In this document: in pieces, positions 52,910 through 61,998 of the stretch | How positions within the stretch are numbered: the first letter of the stretch is position 1 | How the letters are laid out: the number at the start of each line of letters is the position of its first letter | Assembly (NCBI GenBank): GCA_012960315.1 | Contig: DUBN01000079.1 | Location: 1 to 64,000, forward strand | DNA: 64,000 nt | Source of the DNA: Acidimicrobiia bacterium | GTDB taxonomy: Bacteria; Actinomycetota; Acidimicrobiia; Acidimicrobiales; Poriferisodalaceae | Direction: 5' to 3' | Notes under the pieces: generated by a model | The model's input: the letters and a program-made list of their open reading frames with translations, nothing else | Databases searched by the model: none | Told to the model about the DNA's origin: nothing | Position numbers and translations under genes: made by a program

Positions 52910-53668
52910 TTACAGGCAGCCGTTTTCTGGAGCGGAGATAGCCACATGCTCAACAGTCACTTGATCATCGAGAGTGACCAGTGCCGCCGTGCCATTTCCC
53001 GGGTAGCCCATGGGCGCTCCGGGATACCACGCAACAACCTCACCGTGACTGGCATCTGTGGTGACATGCCAATGTCCTAATGCAACGTAGTCAGCGTCGG
53101 TGGCAGAGATCTCCTCGTGCGTAATTGGTGAAGATCGGTGGGCATCATCTGCTGTGAGGTTTAAATGGCCGTGAGCTGCCGCTACAAACCACTGAGTATT
53201 AGGACGTGGTGGCACTTCAGCTAGAGGTCGGTATCGGGGTTCGTGATCTGTCATTGCTCGTCCCCACACAGTCACGCGACCGGAGGCAAGTACCAACGAT
53301 GAGCCATCAAGGCGGTCTAGGAGTTTGACACCCGTGCGTTCGACATCTGTTCGGCATCGTTCCCAAAGCGACGTTGTGTCGTGCACATCATGATTCCCTG
53401 GTATGACGATCACCGGAACGCCCGGCGCAGTCAGAAGTTCAAGAGTTCGAACAATCGCTGCGTCCGGAAGACGCGCGTGATCGAACAAGTCCCCGGCGAC
53501 TATCAATACCTCTGCTCGGTGTTCAATGACCGCGGCGGCTAACGCGTGGGCCGGGCACTGGCAGACATCTCTGTGAGAATCACCCGGGCCCTTGGTATGT
53601 CCTATGTGCACGTCGGAGGTGTGGAGCATTCGCACCCTGTTGGTCTCCGCTCTAGCATCGTTACTCAT
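52910..53668 (-). CDS. SbcD-like metallophosphoesterase
   Basis: The 252-residue protein has the calcineurin-type metal motifs MLHTSDVHIGH near residue 14, VAGDLFDHARL near residue 58, PGNHDVHD near residue 88, and later AAHGHLNL and LGHWHVTTD. These fit DNA repair exonuclease/phosphoesterases, but it is shorter than SbcD and no SbcC ATPase is adjacent. The ATG at 53668 shares bases with the ATG of the divergent gene (CATG). The ATG at 53629 is an alternative start. The frame upstream to 53758 runs inside the neighbour and is not used. Confidence 0.82.
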   Translation of the reverse strand: MSNDARAETNRVRMLHTSDVHIGHTKGPGDSHRDVCQCPAHALAAAVIEHRAEVLIVAGDLFDHARLPDAAIVRTLELLTAPGVPVIVIPGNHDVHDTTSLWERCRTDVERTGVKLLDRLDGSSLVLASGRVTVWGRAMTDHEPRYRPLAEVPPRPNTQWFVAAAHGHLNLTADDAHRSSPITHEEISATDADYVALGHWHVTTDASHGEVVAWYPGAPMGYPGNGTAALVTLDDQVTVEHVAISAPENGCL

Positions 53669-54131
53669 GGTTCGAAAGATTGCCACTAACCGGACCGTCG
53701 AGCGAGACGAATTGGTGTCATTCGTGCGACCGCGGCACCGCGGGGTGCTATCGACCACAAAAATTAACGGTCGTCCCCAGATGTCTTTGGTGACTATGGG
53801 CTTGGATAATCAGGGGCGCGTCGTGGTAGCGACCTACCCCGAGCGGGTTAAAACTCTGAACGCTCGTCGTAATTCGTCAGCATCTCTGCTGGTGATGGGC
53901 GACGAATTTAATAGCGAGTGGGTGCAGGTCGATGGGACTCTCGAAGTACTTGATCTACCTGAAGCTATTGAACCTCTGTGTGAGTACTTTCGCGCCATCA
54001 GTGGAGAACATCCTCACTGGGCGGAATATCGGGAGGCAATGATCGAACAAGGAAAGTCGTTGCTTCGACTCTCCATAGAAACTTGGGGTCCTATTTCTCA
54101 AGGAGGATTTCCCGAACGTCTAGCAAACTGA
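53667..54131 (+). CDS. PPOX-class F420/FMN-dependent enzyme
   Basis: The 154-residue split-barrel protein contains ELVSFVRPRHRGVLSTTKINGRPQMSLV near residues 15-42, then VVATYPERVKTLNARRNSSASLLVMGD near residues 53-79. This is the pattern of actinobacterial PPOX-class proteins (TIGR03618-like), which use F420 or FMN to reduce small molecules. The start at 53667 is the first ATG clear of most of the divergent phosphoesterase gene. The substrate is unknown. Confidence 0.82.
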   Translation: MVRKIATNRTVERDELVSFVRPRHRGVLSTTKINGRPQMSLVTMGLDNQGRVVVATYPERVKTLNARRNSSASLLVMGDEFNSEWVQVDGTLEVLDLPEAIEPLCEYFRAISGEHPHWAEYREAMIEQGKSLLRLSIETWGPISQGGFPERLAN

Positions 54132-54206
54132 TGTTTCCCAACCGGCAAACACAAGTTTGTTCTTCAATTGCAGGTCAACGAGGTCACAGCGAATAGCTTC
54201 TTTCTC

Positions 54207-55031
54207 GTGCGAATTTTATTAACGAATGACGACGGCATTGAAAGCGAAGGACTTCACGTGCTCGCTCGTTCGATGCGAGAACACGGCGAGGTCTTCGTGG
54301 TAGCTCCTGATAGCGAATTTTCGGGCGCTGGCGCCGCTATCGGACCTATTCATCTGAGTGAGCCACAGGTGCGCGAAGCAACAATCGACGGGATCGATAC
54401 TGCGTGGGCCGTTTCTGGGCCTCCGGCCTTGTGTGTGATGTTCGCACGGCTTGGCGCGTTTGGACCCGTGGATCTTGTCGTATCCGGCATCAATCCAGGC
54501 GCAAACGTCGGCCGGTCGGTGTATCACTCTGGCACGGTGGGCGCAGCGTTAACTGCCCGTCATACCGCTATTCCTAGTTTGGCAGTGAGTCAACACCTGA
54601 CCGGATTCGGAGTTGCGGATCAAACTTGGGATGATTTGATAGCAGATCAAAAATGGCATGTTGCTGCCAAAGTTGCTAGTTCAATTATCGAAGGCATGCT
54701 GAGAGACGACATCGGCGACAGCCCAGTAATTAATCTCAATGTCCCCAATCTTGAACTCAATCAAATCCGAGGCTGGCGATTCACAGAACTTGGCCCCGAG
54801 CCGCCCCGAGCAATGAACCGAGTCGAGTTGCAACCAGTTGTTGACGAGGCCGGGGCGTTCAACGTCTCTATGTCCTGGGGCGATGAAACCACTCAGACCC
54901 CAGAGTTCGACGCGGGCGCCATCATGAACGATGAAATCTCGATCAGCTACTTGTCGCGCATCGTTGCTCTCGAACCGCCGAAAGACTCCAGTGTTGGCTC
55001 TGCGCTTACGGATCTCTTAAAGGGTTCATGA
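54207..55031 (+). CDS. surE: 5'/3'-nucleotidase SurE
   Basis: The 274-residue phosphatase begins VRILLTNDDGIESEGL, the SurE metal-site signature (Asp-Asp), with Ser/Asn in the following loops: VVAPDSEFSGAGAAI near residue 32 and VSGINPGANVGRSVYHSGTVGAA near residues 91-113. It removes phosphate from nucleoside monophosphates in the cytoplasm. The GTG at 54207 gives the normal N-terminus; the frame extends upstream to 54168 without matching the family. It converges with the alpha/beta hydrolase gene, leaving 30 bases. Confidence 0.93.
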   Translation: MRILLTNDDGIESEGLHVLARSMREHGEVFVVAPDSEFSGAGAAIGPIHLSEPQVREATIDGIDTAWAVSGPPALCVMFARLGAFGPVDLVVSGINPGANVGRSVYHSGTVGAALTARHTAIPSLAVSQHLTGFGVADQTWDDLIADQKWHVAAKVASSIIEGMLRDDIGDSPVINLNVPNLELNQIRGWRFTELGPEPPRAMNRVELQPVVDEAGAFNVSMSWGDETTQTPEFDAGAIMNDEISISYLSRIVALEPPKDSSVGSALTDLLKGS

Positions 55032-55061
55032 CTGATTTCGAGGCTCTCCACCGGTTCTCAG

Positions 55062-56177
55062 TCAAGAACGCTGCACGATCCATTCAACAATCAGATCAGC
55101 TGCCTCGCCTCGAGCGTCATCACGTTCACGAAGATAGTGATCGCCTTCGATCGTGTGGAGTGTCAAGTCCTCTGAACCAAGAGCATCAGCGATGGCTCGC
55201 GTATCACTTGGGAATACGCCTGTGTCCGCGTCAGCATCGATGACAAGCGCCGGAAGGTTGATCCGGGCGAGATGTGGAGCTGCGTTGCATTGCGAATCGC
55301 TCAGGCTCCACATCGAAAGCCAGGTACGCAAAGAGCTCACAGTCCCTACGCCGTAAATTCCGTAATTTGCTCGCCGAGGGTCGCCCAGGTAACAACTCGG
55401 AACTTGTCTGTTGTTTGGGTCTATCGAGCCATCGATCATTCGTAAATCAGCCCAAAGTCGCGGGGTGGTAAAAAGTCGGTCGTAGTGCCCGGCAGCAACG
55501 ACACGATCGATTTCATTACGCGCCCAGTCGGTGATGCGATGATTGCGACGTAGCTGCGCATCTCGATATTTTTCAATGAAGTTCTGAGTGAATGGAACTT
55601 CCCGGTCATCTGCAAACGGGTCCAGATCGGAGATGACACTGAGGGGATCAGATTCTTCTTCAACTGAGGCATCCATCCAATTAGTCAAAACTTCCGGTCG
55701 TCCGGGGTGGGCTGCGACTGAAATGTACAGATCCGCGCTTGGAATCTCGAGAGCTGAGGGAACAATCGATGTTCGACCATATTCAGCAGTCAGATTGGGT
55801 TCAATCGCCTGGGATTGATAAGCAGCCATCAACGATCCGCCACCGGAGTTGCCAAGCAAAACAACCGTGTCTACACCGGCTTTTTGTCTAAGCCAATTGA
55901 TCCCTACTGCAATTTCGGCGACGGCGTGGTCAAGTAAAAAGTAGGGTTCAGCGCCTCTGAATCGCGTATTCCAACCCAAGAATCCGATGCCGCGAGTGGC
56001 ACAAAGGTCCGCGAGATAATGTTCGCTGAAGTCAATGTTGTAGTGGGTAGCAATGATTGCGACGGTCGGTCGAATGCCTCGAGGTCGATAGTAAACGCCC
56101 TGGCAGGGATAGCCACCGGCGCCAGCGCGCCCAACAATCGGAGAAGCCAACCCAACGAACTCGCGTTCCACTGACAC
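55062..56177 (-). CDS. Alpha/beta-hydrolase of unknown specificity
   Basis: The 371-residue protein has IIATHYNIDFSEHYLADLCATRGIGFLGWNTRFRG near residues 43-77, the nucleophile elbow LLGNSGGGS near residue 109, the acid in DADADTGVFPSD near residue 320, and the His in EGDHYLRE near residue 347. The elbow GNSGGG is unusual but fits GxSxG. The GTG at 56177 follows the VOC gene stop by 2 bases and is preferred over the frame start at 56261. It is longer than typical esterases. Confidence 0.75.
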   Translation of the reverse strand: MSVEREFVGLASPIVGRAGAGGYPCQGVYYRPRGIRPTVAIIATHYNIDFSEHYLADLCATRGIGFLGWNTRFRGAEPYFLLDHAVAEIAVGINWLRQKAGVDTVVLLGNSGGGSLMAAYQSQAIEPNLTAEYGRTSIVPSALEIPSADLYISVAAHPGRPEVLTNWMDASVEEESDPLSVISDLDPFADDREVPFTQNFIEKYRDAQLRRNHRITDWARNEIDRVVAAGHYDRLFTTPRLWADLRMIDGSIDPNNRQVPSCYLGDPRRANYGIYGVGTVSSLRTWLSMWSLSDSQCNAAPHLARINLPALVIDADADTGVFPSDTRAIADALGSEDLTLHTIEGDHYLRERDDARGEAADLIVEWIVQRS

Positions 56178-56179
56178 GT

Positions 56180-56668
56180 TCAGGCACTTTCCCCGATCGG
56201 GGCAGCTAGGACCCGGGCGGCTTCCTCTTGATCTCGAGGCATCCCAGGAGTGTCGCGGCAAAGCTCTACTAAAACTTGATTGGGGTCAAGGTAGTAGAGG
56301 GAATGACACCAACCGTGATCAATTTCCATGGTGGGCTCAATATTTTCGGATGTCATACGAGTTCGAATGCTTTCTTGCATCTCGCCGGTCGCCGCAAAGG
56401 CAGCATGGTTAACAAACACTGGTACACCCAAAGTTTCATTGACGTCGGTAGCCCAGTCCGGTCGTTCGCCAATGTTTTCGAATGCAAAAAAAGCAATGCA
56501 TTGGCCATTGCCCGTGTCGAAAAAGATGTGTTTAATCCACCCATCTTCTCGATCGTGAAACTCCGTATTTACTAGCGGGAACCCGAAAAGGTCTTCATAG
56601 AAGTGGCGAGTAGCTTCGAGATCTTTTGTCGAGTAGGCGACGTGGTGGAAAGCCAAAGTGTCCTTCAA
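56180..56668 (-). CDS. VOC (glyoxalase/extradiol dioxygenase) superfamily protein
   Basis: The 162-residue protein has two beta-alpha-beta-beta-beta units. LAFHHVAYSTKDLEATRHFYEDLFGF (residues 5-30) gives the first metal His, and DHGWCHSLYYLDPNQVLVELCRDTPG (near residues 117-142) gives the later His and Glu. It could be a dioxygenase, isomerase or lyase. It sits between the MFS gene (1 base upstream) and the hydrolase gene, all on the minus strand, so it belongs to an acyl-CoA ligase-MFS-VOC-hydrolase operon. Confidence 0.85.
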   Translation of the reverse strand: MKDTLAFHHVAYSTKDLEATRHFYEDLFGFPLVNTEFHDREDGWIKHIFFDTGNGQCIAFFAFENIGERPDWATDVNETLGVPVFVNHAAFAATGEMQESIRTRMTSENIEPTMEIDHGWCHSLYYLDPNQVLVELCRDTPGMPRDQEEAARVLAAPIGESA

Positions 56669-57931
56669 TCAAACGGTTGTTATTTCAGTCTCGCGGACGC
56701 GGGAAGCCTGTACGACCGCGATAGCAACAATCACAGCTAAGCCAATAGAAACAAACATCGCCCAGTGCGCGAGATCGTGGAAGCTCCGCTCTTCAACGGC
56801 AAGACCGGCCGAAATTCCTGCGAGCGCCCCCATAGCAGTCATCATGACATCAGAAGTCGCTTGACTCGCGACGCGATCCTCCGGAGCGAAAGCCGATGTA
56901 AGTAATGCGGCACCCGCGACTACGGCACAACACCAACCCACTCCAATTAATAAGAGACCAACGATGTGTCCGGTCGCGTGTCCGGCATCAGTATGGGAGG
57001 CAATTTCGGCACCGACCGCCGAGATAATCGCTCCGACTCCAACGACTAACGGACCTCCGATGCGATCCGTAATCCTCCCGATCAACGGCGAAAGAGCGTA
57101 CATACCAACTATGTGAAGGGAAATCATTAAGCCGATCACTGTGTTCGCTTGGCCCCCATCGCGCATATGAAGAGGAGCCACCGTCATGGTCCCGACCATT
57201 ACTCCCTGCGACAGCATCATCCCTATGACCGCTAGGCGGGCCATTGGATGGGCGATGACTCCTTTTAAAGCTGCAAACGAAGGCGCCTGTACCCCGCCGT
57301 GCTCATTCCCTACCGCTACCTGCAGGGGATCTGGGCGAAGTCGCAGATGGATAGATGCAGAAGCGACTAGGAACAAAACCGCAGCAAGCACATAGGCGGG
57401 AGCAAATCGAGCCGCGCCGTTACCGCTCCCAATCATTGAACTCATTCCGAGTCCAAGAGTTGGACCTAAGACCGAACCCACCGTGGTGGCCCACATTACC
57501 AAGCTGATGCTTCTAGCCCTATTAGCGTCAGTCGCTAGGTCAGCTCCTGCGTAACGCGCGGCCAGATTGCCTGCTTGGCCGCACCCGATCATCAACATGC
57601 CAGCGATGAGCAGCGGGTAAACCGAGAAAACGGCGGCGGTTAAACCCAGTAAAGCGCCAAGCGAGCCAATTGCGTACGCGACGCTAAGACCTACGCGTCT
57701 TCCGCGTCGGGCCATTACTAATCCAAGTGGAAGGCCCGCTAGAGAGCCTCCAGTGCTTAGACACACCGCCGCTAATGCACCTTTGGTTTCACTGCCCGTG
57801 ATTTCAAGTCCTAAAAGAGCACACGCAGAAAAGCCAGCCGTCATCGCTAATCCAGCAGGCACAACTCCGCTCTGTAGAACGCGTATCGTTTGGCGGTGCA
57901 ACCCAGCGACATCATCCGAGTGCTCGGTCAA
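56669..57931 (-). CDS. MFS transporter
   Basis: The 420-residue protein has twelve hydrophobic segments, GLVMARRGRRVGLSVAYAIG in loop 2-3 near residues 67-86 and LSPLIGRITDRIGG in loop 8-9 near residue 279. It resembles drug/metabolite exporters rather than the monocarboxylate-type MFS proteins elsewhere in this window. The start overlaps the acyl-CoA ligase stop by 4 bases, so they share an operon. Confidence 0.86.
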   Translation of the reverse strand: MTEHSDDVAGLHRQTIRVLQSGVVPAGLAMTAGFSACALLGLEITGSETKGALAAVCLSTGGSLAGLPLGLVMARRGRRVGLSVAYAIGSLGALLGLTAAVFSVYPLLIAGMLMIGCGQAGNLAARYAGADLATDANRARSISLVMWATTVGSVLGPTLGLGMSSMIGSGNGAARFAPAYVLAAVLFLVASASIHLRLRPDPLQVAVGNEHGGVQAPSFAALKGVIAHPMARLAVIGMMLSQGVMVGTMTVAPLHMRDGGQANTVIGLMISLHIVGMYALSPLIGRITDRIGGPLVVGVGAIISAVGAEIASHTDAGHATGHIVGLLLIGVGWCCAVVAGAALLTSAFAPEDRVASQATSDVMMTAMGALAGISAGLAVEERSFHDLAHWAMFVSIGLAVIVAIAVVQASRVRETEITTV

Positions 57932-59613
57932 CTGCCTCTCGATTCTTCAGCGATGGCTTTGGCCCATCGATAGTCCGGTTTACCAGCAGGGCTCCGCTGA
58001 ATATTTTCGACCTGTAGAACAGCTTTCGGTCTTTTGTATCTAGCAATCTTTGTGCCGCAGTGTTCAATGATCTGTGACTCTCTAAGCCGAGCTCCAGCTA
58101 CCAGTTGAACGATAGCCACGACCTCATTCCCCCAACGTTTACTCGGACGCCCACACACAACCACGTCATAAACGTCGGAATGCATCTTCACCGCGTTTTC
58201 GACTTCTTCCGCGAAGATTTTCTCGCCCCCAGAATTAATGGTTGTTGAGTCTCGACCTAAAACCTGGATTCGTCCTCCTAAGAGACGACGAGCACGGTCC
58301 CCTGGAATCGAAAGGCGAACATCATCAATCACCGGAAAAGTACTCTGAGTTTTTTCCGCGTCATTGAGATAACCAAGTGGCACTCGGCCTGACATAGCGA
58401 ACCAGCCAACCTCGTCGGATCCGGCTTCCAGCACGGCATCCATTTCTGCGTTGACAACAGTGCTGCCCGCTGCGGGTTCAAAGTCACCGGTGCTCGCTCG
58501 TTCGTTCTTATTGCTCACATTGCTTCCCTGGACTCCTGTTTCGCTCGACCCGATGGAATCGCGAATTGTCACGCCACCGAATTGCTCTTTGAGTTCATTC
58601 TTAAGCTCTGCGTTCAAAACAGCCCCGCCACTAATGATTGACCGTAGAGACGAAGGCGACGGCGCACCGGATTTCAAAGCGTCAAGGAGCGGTCGAGCGA
58701 ACGCGTCGCCAACTATCTGAAGAAATTCGACGCCTTCGCGTTCGCAAGCCTCGAGAACTGTTGACGCGTCATACCTGTCGGTGACATCAGGTAACACGAC
58801 CGTGTGGCCCATTGAGAGGGCCTGTAGTGCGATCCATTGGGCGGCACCATGCATAAATGGAGCACTGGTCATCCAACGCAAAGTGCCTCGCCCAGCGGCA
58901 GCGGAAACTTCTTCGTACGACTCGTATTCACGTCTCTCGTGCCGGTTCAATCCGCCTAAGGCTCCAACGAACAAATCCGCGTTGCGCCAAAGTACGCCTT
59001 TAGGCATGCCTGTAGTGCCGCCCGTGTACAGCAGGTACAAATCGTCTGGCGAACATTCTTCAAGAGATCGAGGATCTTGCGCCTCGACGAACTCCTCATA
59101 AGCAACTGCTCCCGGCAGCATTTCGTTGCCCGACTCATCTGCTACCTGGACTATGAGCCCTATGTTTGGCAGATCCGCCAGAACTTCGCCAAGGGTCGGC
59201 GCGTACATAGAGTTAACCACGACTGCCTTGGCCGCTGAATCGCTGAGTAGGTAACGCAGCTCTTCGGCGACATAGCGATGGTTGACATTAAAGGTGGCTG
59301 CTCGAGCTGCCCATCCACCAAGCATCGCCTCGAGATATTCGGGACCGTTATTCAGGTAAAGAGCAACATGATCTTGGCCGCTTTCGTGGCCTTCCAAGGA
59401 TGAGCGTTCCGTATGGCACCCCAGTCCGGCCTCAGCAAATGCGTTTCCTAGTCGTTGATAGCGATCAACAAATTTCGGGAACGATATCTCTGCGCCCCGA
59501 TGCATCAGAGCTACCCGCTCTGGGTGAGTCTTCGCGACTTCAGCTATGACCCGAGCCAGGTTGAATTCCACTGATGAGACAGTAACGAACTTGACCGTCA
59601 CCTGTTCCTGCAA
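57928..59613 (-). CDS. Acyl-CoA synthetase (AMP-dependent, FadD-like)
   Basis: The 561-residue ligase has the AMP-binding motif LYLLYTGGTTGMPKGVLWRN near residues 201-220, ISGGAVLNAELK near residue 345, SIGSSETGVQGS near residue 367, and a C-terminal GRDSTTINSGGEKIFAEEVE near residues 467-486, with the catalytic Lys in RSPAGKPDYRW near residue 545. It activates a carboxylic acid to acyl-CoA via an acyl-adenylate. It resembles mycobacterial FadD-type enzymes. It is the first gene of the ligase-MFS-VOC-hydrolase run and diverges from maf. Confidence 0.92.
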   Translation of the reverse strand: MQEQVTVKFVTVSSVEFNLARVIAEVAKTHPERVALMHRGAEISFPKFVDRYQRLGNAFAEAGLGCHTERSSLEGHESGQDHVALYLNNGPEYLEAMLGGWAARAATFNVNHRYVAEELRYLLSDSAAKAVVVNSMYAPTLGEVLADLPNIGLIVQVADESGNEMLPGAVAYEEFVEAQDPRSLEECSPDDLYLLYTGGTTGMPKGVLWRNADLFVGALGGLNRHERREYESYEEVSAAAGRGTLRWMTSAPFMHGAAQWIALQALSMGHTVVLPDVTDRYDASTVLEACEREGVEFLQIVGDAFARPLLDALKSGAPSPSSLRSIISGGAVLNAELKNELKEQFGGVTIRDSIGSSETGVQGSNVSNKNERASTGDFEPAAGSTVVNAEMDAVLEAGSDEVGWFAMSGRVPLGYLNDAEKTQSTFPVIDDVRLSIPGDRARRLLGGRIQVLGRDSTTINSGGEKIFAEEVENAVKMHSDVYDVVVCGRPSKRWGNEVVAIVQLVAGARLRESQIIEHCGTKIARYKRPKAVLQVENIQRSPAGKPDYRWAKAIAEESRGS

Positions 59614-59669
59614 AGTCGGTAAATTTGGATGGAGTAGGCAGGTTTGCGATCATCCGCCAAACTGAGCGG

Positions 59670-60254
59670 GTGGATAAGCGACTCATTCTCGCATCGGGAT
59701 CACCTCGCCGACGGACGTTGTTGGCTCAACTCGGCGTTGATTTCGACATTTACGTCCCTTCGGTGGACGAATCGCAACAACCAAACGAGGATCCACGCGA
59801 CTACGTGACCAGGATTTCGTCAGCCAAAGCTCAAGCGGTTACCGGTGACGTCGTCCTGGGCGCAGATACTTGTGTTTCATTGAACGGCACCATCTACGGA
59901 AAGCCCTCTGACATTGATCACGCCGAAGTCATACTTAAAGAATTGTCCGGGAAGACTCATCAAGTGATCACGGGGATTGCGGTGCAATTCGACGGCCATC
60001 TGTTAAACGGAATTGTAAAAACGGAAGTCGAATTCATCGATTTACACCAAAGCGCTCTCGACTGGTATCTCAGACTGGGGGATTCGCTGGACAAAGCGGG
60101 TGCATATGCCATACAGGGAGCAGCTGGAGCGTTTGTTAGCGCTATCCACGGAAGCCATTCAAATGTGATCGGGCTCCCGCTCGTCGAAACCGCCAACCTA
60201 CTCCGCGACGCCGGCATCGATTTGATGCACACAGGGAGGTCAGATCACCAATGA
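59670..60254 (+). CDS. maf: Maf-like nucleoside triphosphate pyrophosphatase
   Basis: The 194-residue protein begins VDKRLILASGSPRRRTLL (SGSPRR signature). It has VLGADTCVSLNGTIYGKP near residue 63 and DKAGAYAIQGAAGAFVSAIHGSHSNVIGLPL near residues 140-170, the standard Maf motifs. It hydrolyses non-canonical or excess NTPs. GTG 59670 gives the usual start; the upstream frame to 59625 adds nothing conserved. It overlaps the Dus gene by 4 bases. Confidence 0.93.
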   Translation: MDKRLILASGSPRRRTLLAQLGVDFDIYVPSVDESQQPNEDPRDYVTRISSAKAQAVTGDVVLGADTCVSLNGTIYGKPSDIDHAEVILKELSGKTHQVITGIAVQFDGHLLNGIVKTEVEFIDLHQSALDWYLRLGDSLDKAGAYAIQGAAGAFVSAIHGSHSNVIGLPLVETANLLRDAGIDLMHTGRSDHQ

Positions 60255-61435
60255 CGGCCTACCGAAGCGCCCTTAACGAGCATCTACATCGCGCCGCTCC
60301 TGGTGAGGTTCCGCCCGTTGATTTGGGCCCTATCCGTCTCGAAACTCCAATAGTGCTCGCACCAATGGCCGGAGTTACCGATTGGCCATTCCGCTCCTTG
60401 TGCCTAGGGTGGGGGGCCGCCCTGTACGTCAACCAAATGATCACGGCCCGAGCGTTGGTCGAAGAGCATGCCTTGACTTGGAAGTTGGCCGAATTTGGTC
60501 AAGGTGAACCAATCCGGTCAATTCAGCTGTATGGAACGGACCCACAATACGTGGCCCTCGCTGTTCGCATGCTCAAGGATCGCCTCGATATCAACCACCT
60601 TGACATGAACTTTGGCTGCCCGGCTCCGAAGGTGACCCGTAATGGCGGTGGAGCAGCCATTCCCGTGAAACGCCGCTTGCTCGGAAGCATCGTGGAATCA
60701 GCGGTCAAGGCCGCCGGAGATGTCCCTGTGACGATCAAGTTTCGTAAGGGAATCGATGATCATCACTTAACATTTCTTCATAGCGGCAGAATCGCGCAGG
60801 AAGCAGGATGCGCTGGCGTTACTTTGCACGCTCGCACAGCGAAGGACCTCTATTCCGGGCACGCTGATTGGGACGCAATTACCCAACTTGTGGAGCACAT
60901 AGACATCCCAGTCTTTGGTAACGGCGATATTTGGGAACCGTGGGATGCCTTACGAATGATCCGCCACACTGGAGCCGCGGGAGTGGAGATCGGGCGAGGT
61001 TGCTTGGGTCGGCCATGGCTTTTCTCGGACCTGGTTTCTGTGTTGAGTGGAAGCGAGCCCAATCTGATACGGCCGACACTGGGACTCGTAGCTGATGTGA
61101 TGCTGGACCACGTTCGCCGCCTACTTGAGTTCTACGATCAGAACGAAGGCGACGTAATTCGTCGCTTCCGAAAGCACGCTGGTTGGTACGTGGCGGGATG
61201 GCCAGTCGGCAAAGACCTCCGCCGCCGCTTGCACGCGGTAGGCAGTTTTGACGAACTTACGGCTGTAACGGCGGAGTTCGATAGGGAAATCGTCTTACCC
61301 CCTGAAGGTGTCCGTGTGAAGCGAAGCCACACGGGCGGGCCAAGGAAAGTGGCGCTTCCCGAAGGTTGGTTGAGCGACCCCAATGAGGAAATAACTCTCG
61401 CTGCTTCTGCAGAGGTCAACGTAAGTGGAGGCTGA
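60251..61435 (+). CDS. tRNA-dihydrouridine synthase (DusB-like)
   Basis: The 394-residue flavoenzyme has VLAPMAGVTDWPFRSLC near residue 36 and LDMNFGCPAPKVTRNGGGAAI near residues 116-136 (catalytic Cys in GCP). It has GVTLHARTAKDLYSGHADW near residues 190-208 and GVEIGRGCLGRPWLFSDL near residues 240-257. It reduces specific uridines in tRNA loops with NADPH/FMN. It sits between maf and the cyclo-ligase gene in an overlapping three-gene run. Confidence 0.92.
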   Translation: MTAYRSALNEHLHRAAPGEVPPVDLGPIRLETPIVLAPMAGVTDWPFRSLCLGWGAALYVNQMITARALVEEHALTWKLAEFGQGEPIRSIQLYGTDPQYVALAVRMLKDRLDINHLDMNFGCPAPKVTRNGGGAAIPVKRRLLGSIVESAVKAAGDVPVTIKFRKGIDDHHLTFLHSGRIAQEAGCAGVTLHARTAKDLYSGHADWDAITQLVEHIDIPVFGNGDIWEPWDALRMIRHTGAAGVEIGRGCLGRPWLFSDLVSVLSGSEPNLIRPTLGLVADVMLDHVRRLLEFYDQNEGDVIRRFRKHAGWYVAGWPVGKDLRRRLHAVGSFDELTAVTAEFDREIVLPPEGVRVKRSHTGGPRKVALPEGWLSDPNEEITLAASAEVNVSGG

Positions 61436-61997
61436 CCTCAGTCCCGTCGCTGACAAAGCAACCTGGCGCAAAAGGCTGCGTCAACTGCGAGCATCCCCGG
61501 AGCAGAAAGTTGAACAGCAAATAGTTGCGGGGTTAAAGGCGTTCCTTGACCAACGAGCGGGATTATTTTTGTTCTATAGGGCTATGCGAACAGAAATCTC
61601 GCTTGACGCATTAGCTGAACAGTTGGGGTGGAGAAGGTTTGCTACTACGAGGACCCCTCAATCTGGTGTGCTTACAGTTCACTCATCGGCCGGCCCCATG
61701 GAACAGCATCCCTATGGCTACGCCCAACCCGTGGCAGGTGCAGCAGAAATTTCGATTGACCGTATTTCCGTCGCCCTTGTTCCAGGGCTGGCCTTCGATT
61801 TGAAGGGCAATCGACTCGGTCAAGGCGTTGGCTACTACGACGAACTGTTGACGCGGGTCCCAGATGACTGCTTGCGTGTCGGCGTCATCACCGATGAATT
61901 CATATTTCCAGAGCTTCCGACAGAGCCACACGATGTTTCGATGACGCACATAGCGTCAGAAAGCGGCGTAACCGCCATAGGAGAGCTGCCTACTTAA
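61425..61997 (+). CDS. 5-formyltetrahydrofolate cyclo-ligase
   Basis: The 190-residue protein has KATWRKRLRQLRA at the start, a central segment SIDRISVALVPGLAFDLKGNRLGQGVGYYDELL near residues 109-141 containing the GxGxGYYD substrate motif, and VGVITDEF near residue 151. It recycles 5-formyl-THF to methenyl-THF using ATP. The GTG start overlaps the Dus gene by 11 bases. Its stop is 1 base from the convergent thioesterase stop. Confidence 0.92.
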   Translation: MEADLSPVADKATWRKRLRQLRASPEQKVEQQIVAGLKAFLDQRAGLFLFYRAMRTEISLDALAEQLGWRRFATTRTPQSGVLTVHSSAGPMEQHPYGYAQPVAGAAEISIDRISVALVPGLAFDLKGNRLGQGVGYYDELLTRVPDDCLRVGVITDEFIFPELPTEPHDVSMTHIASESGVTAIGELPT

Positions 61998-61998
61998 A

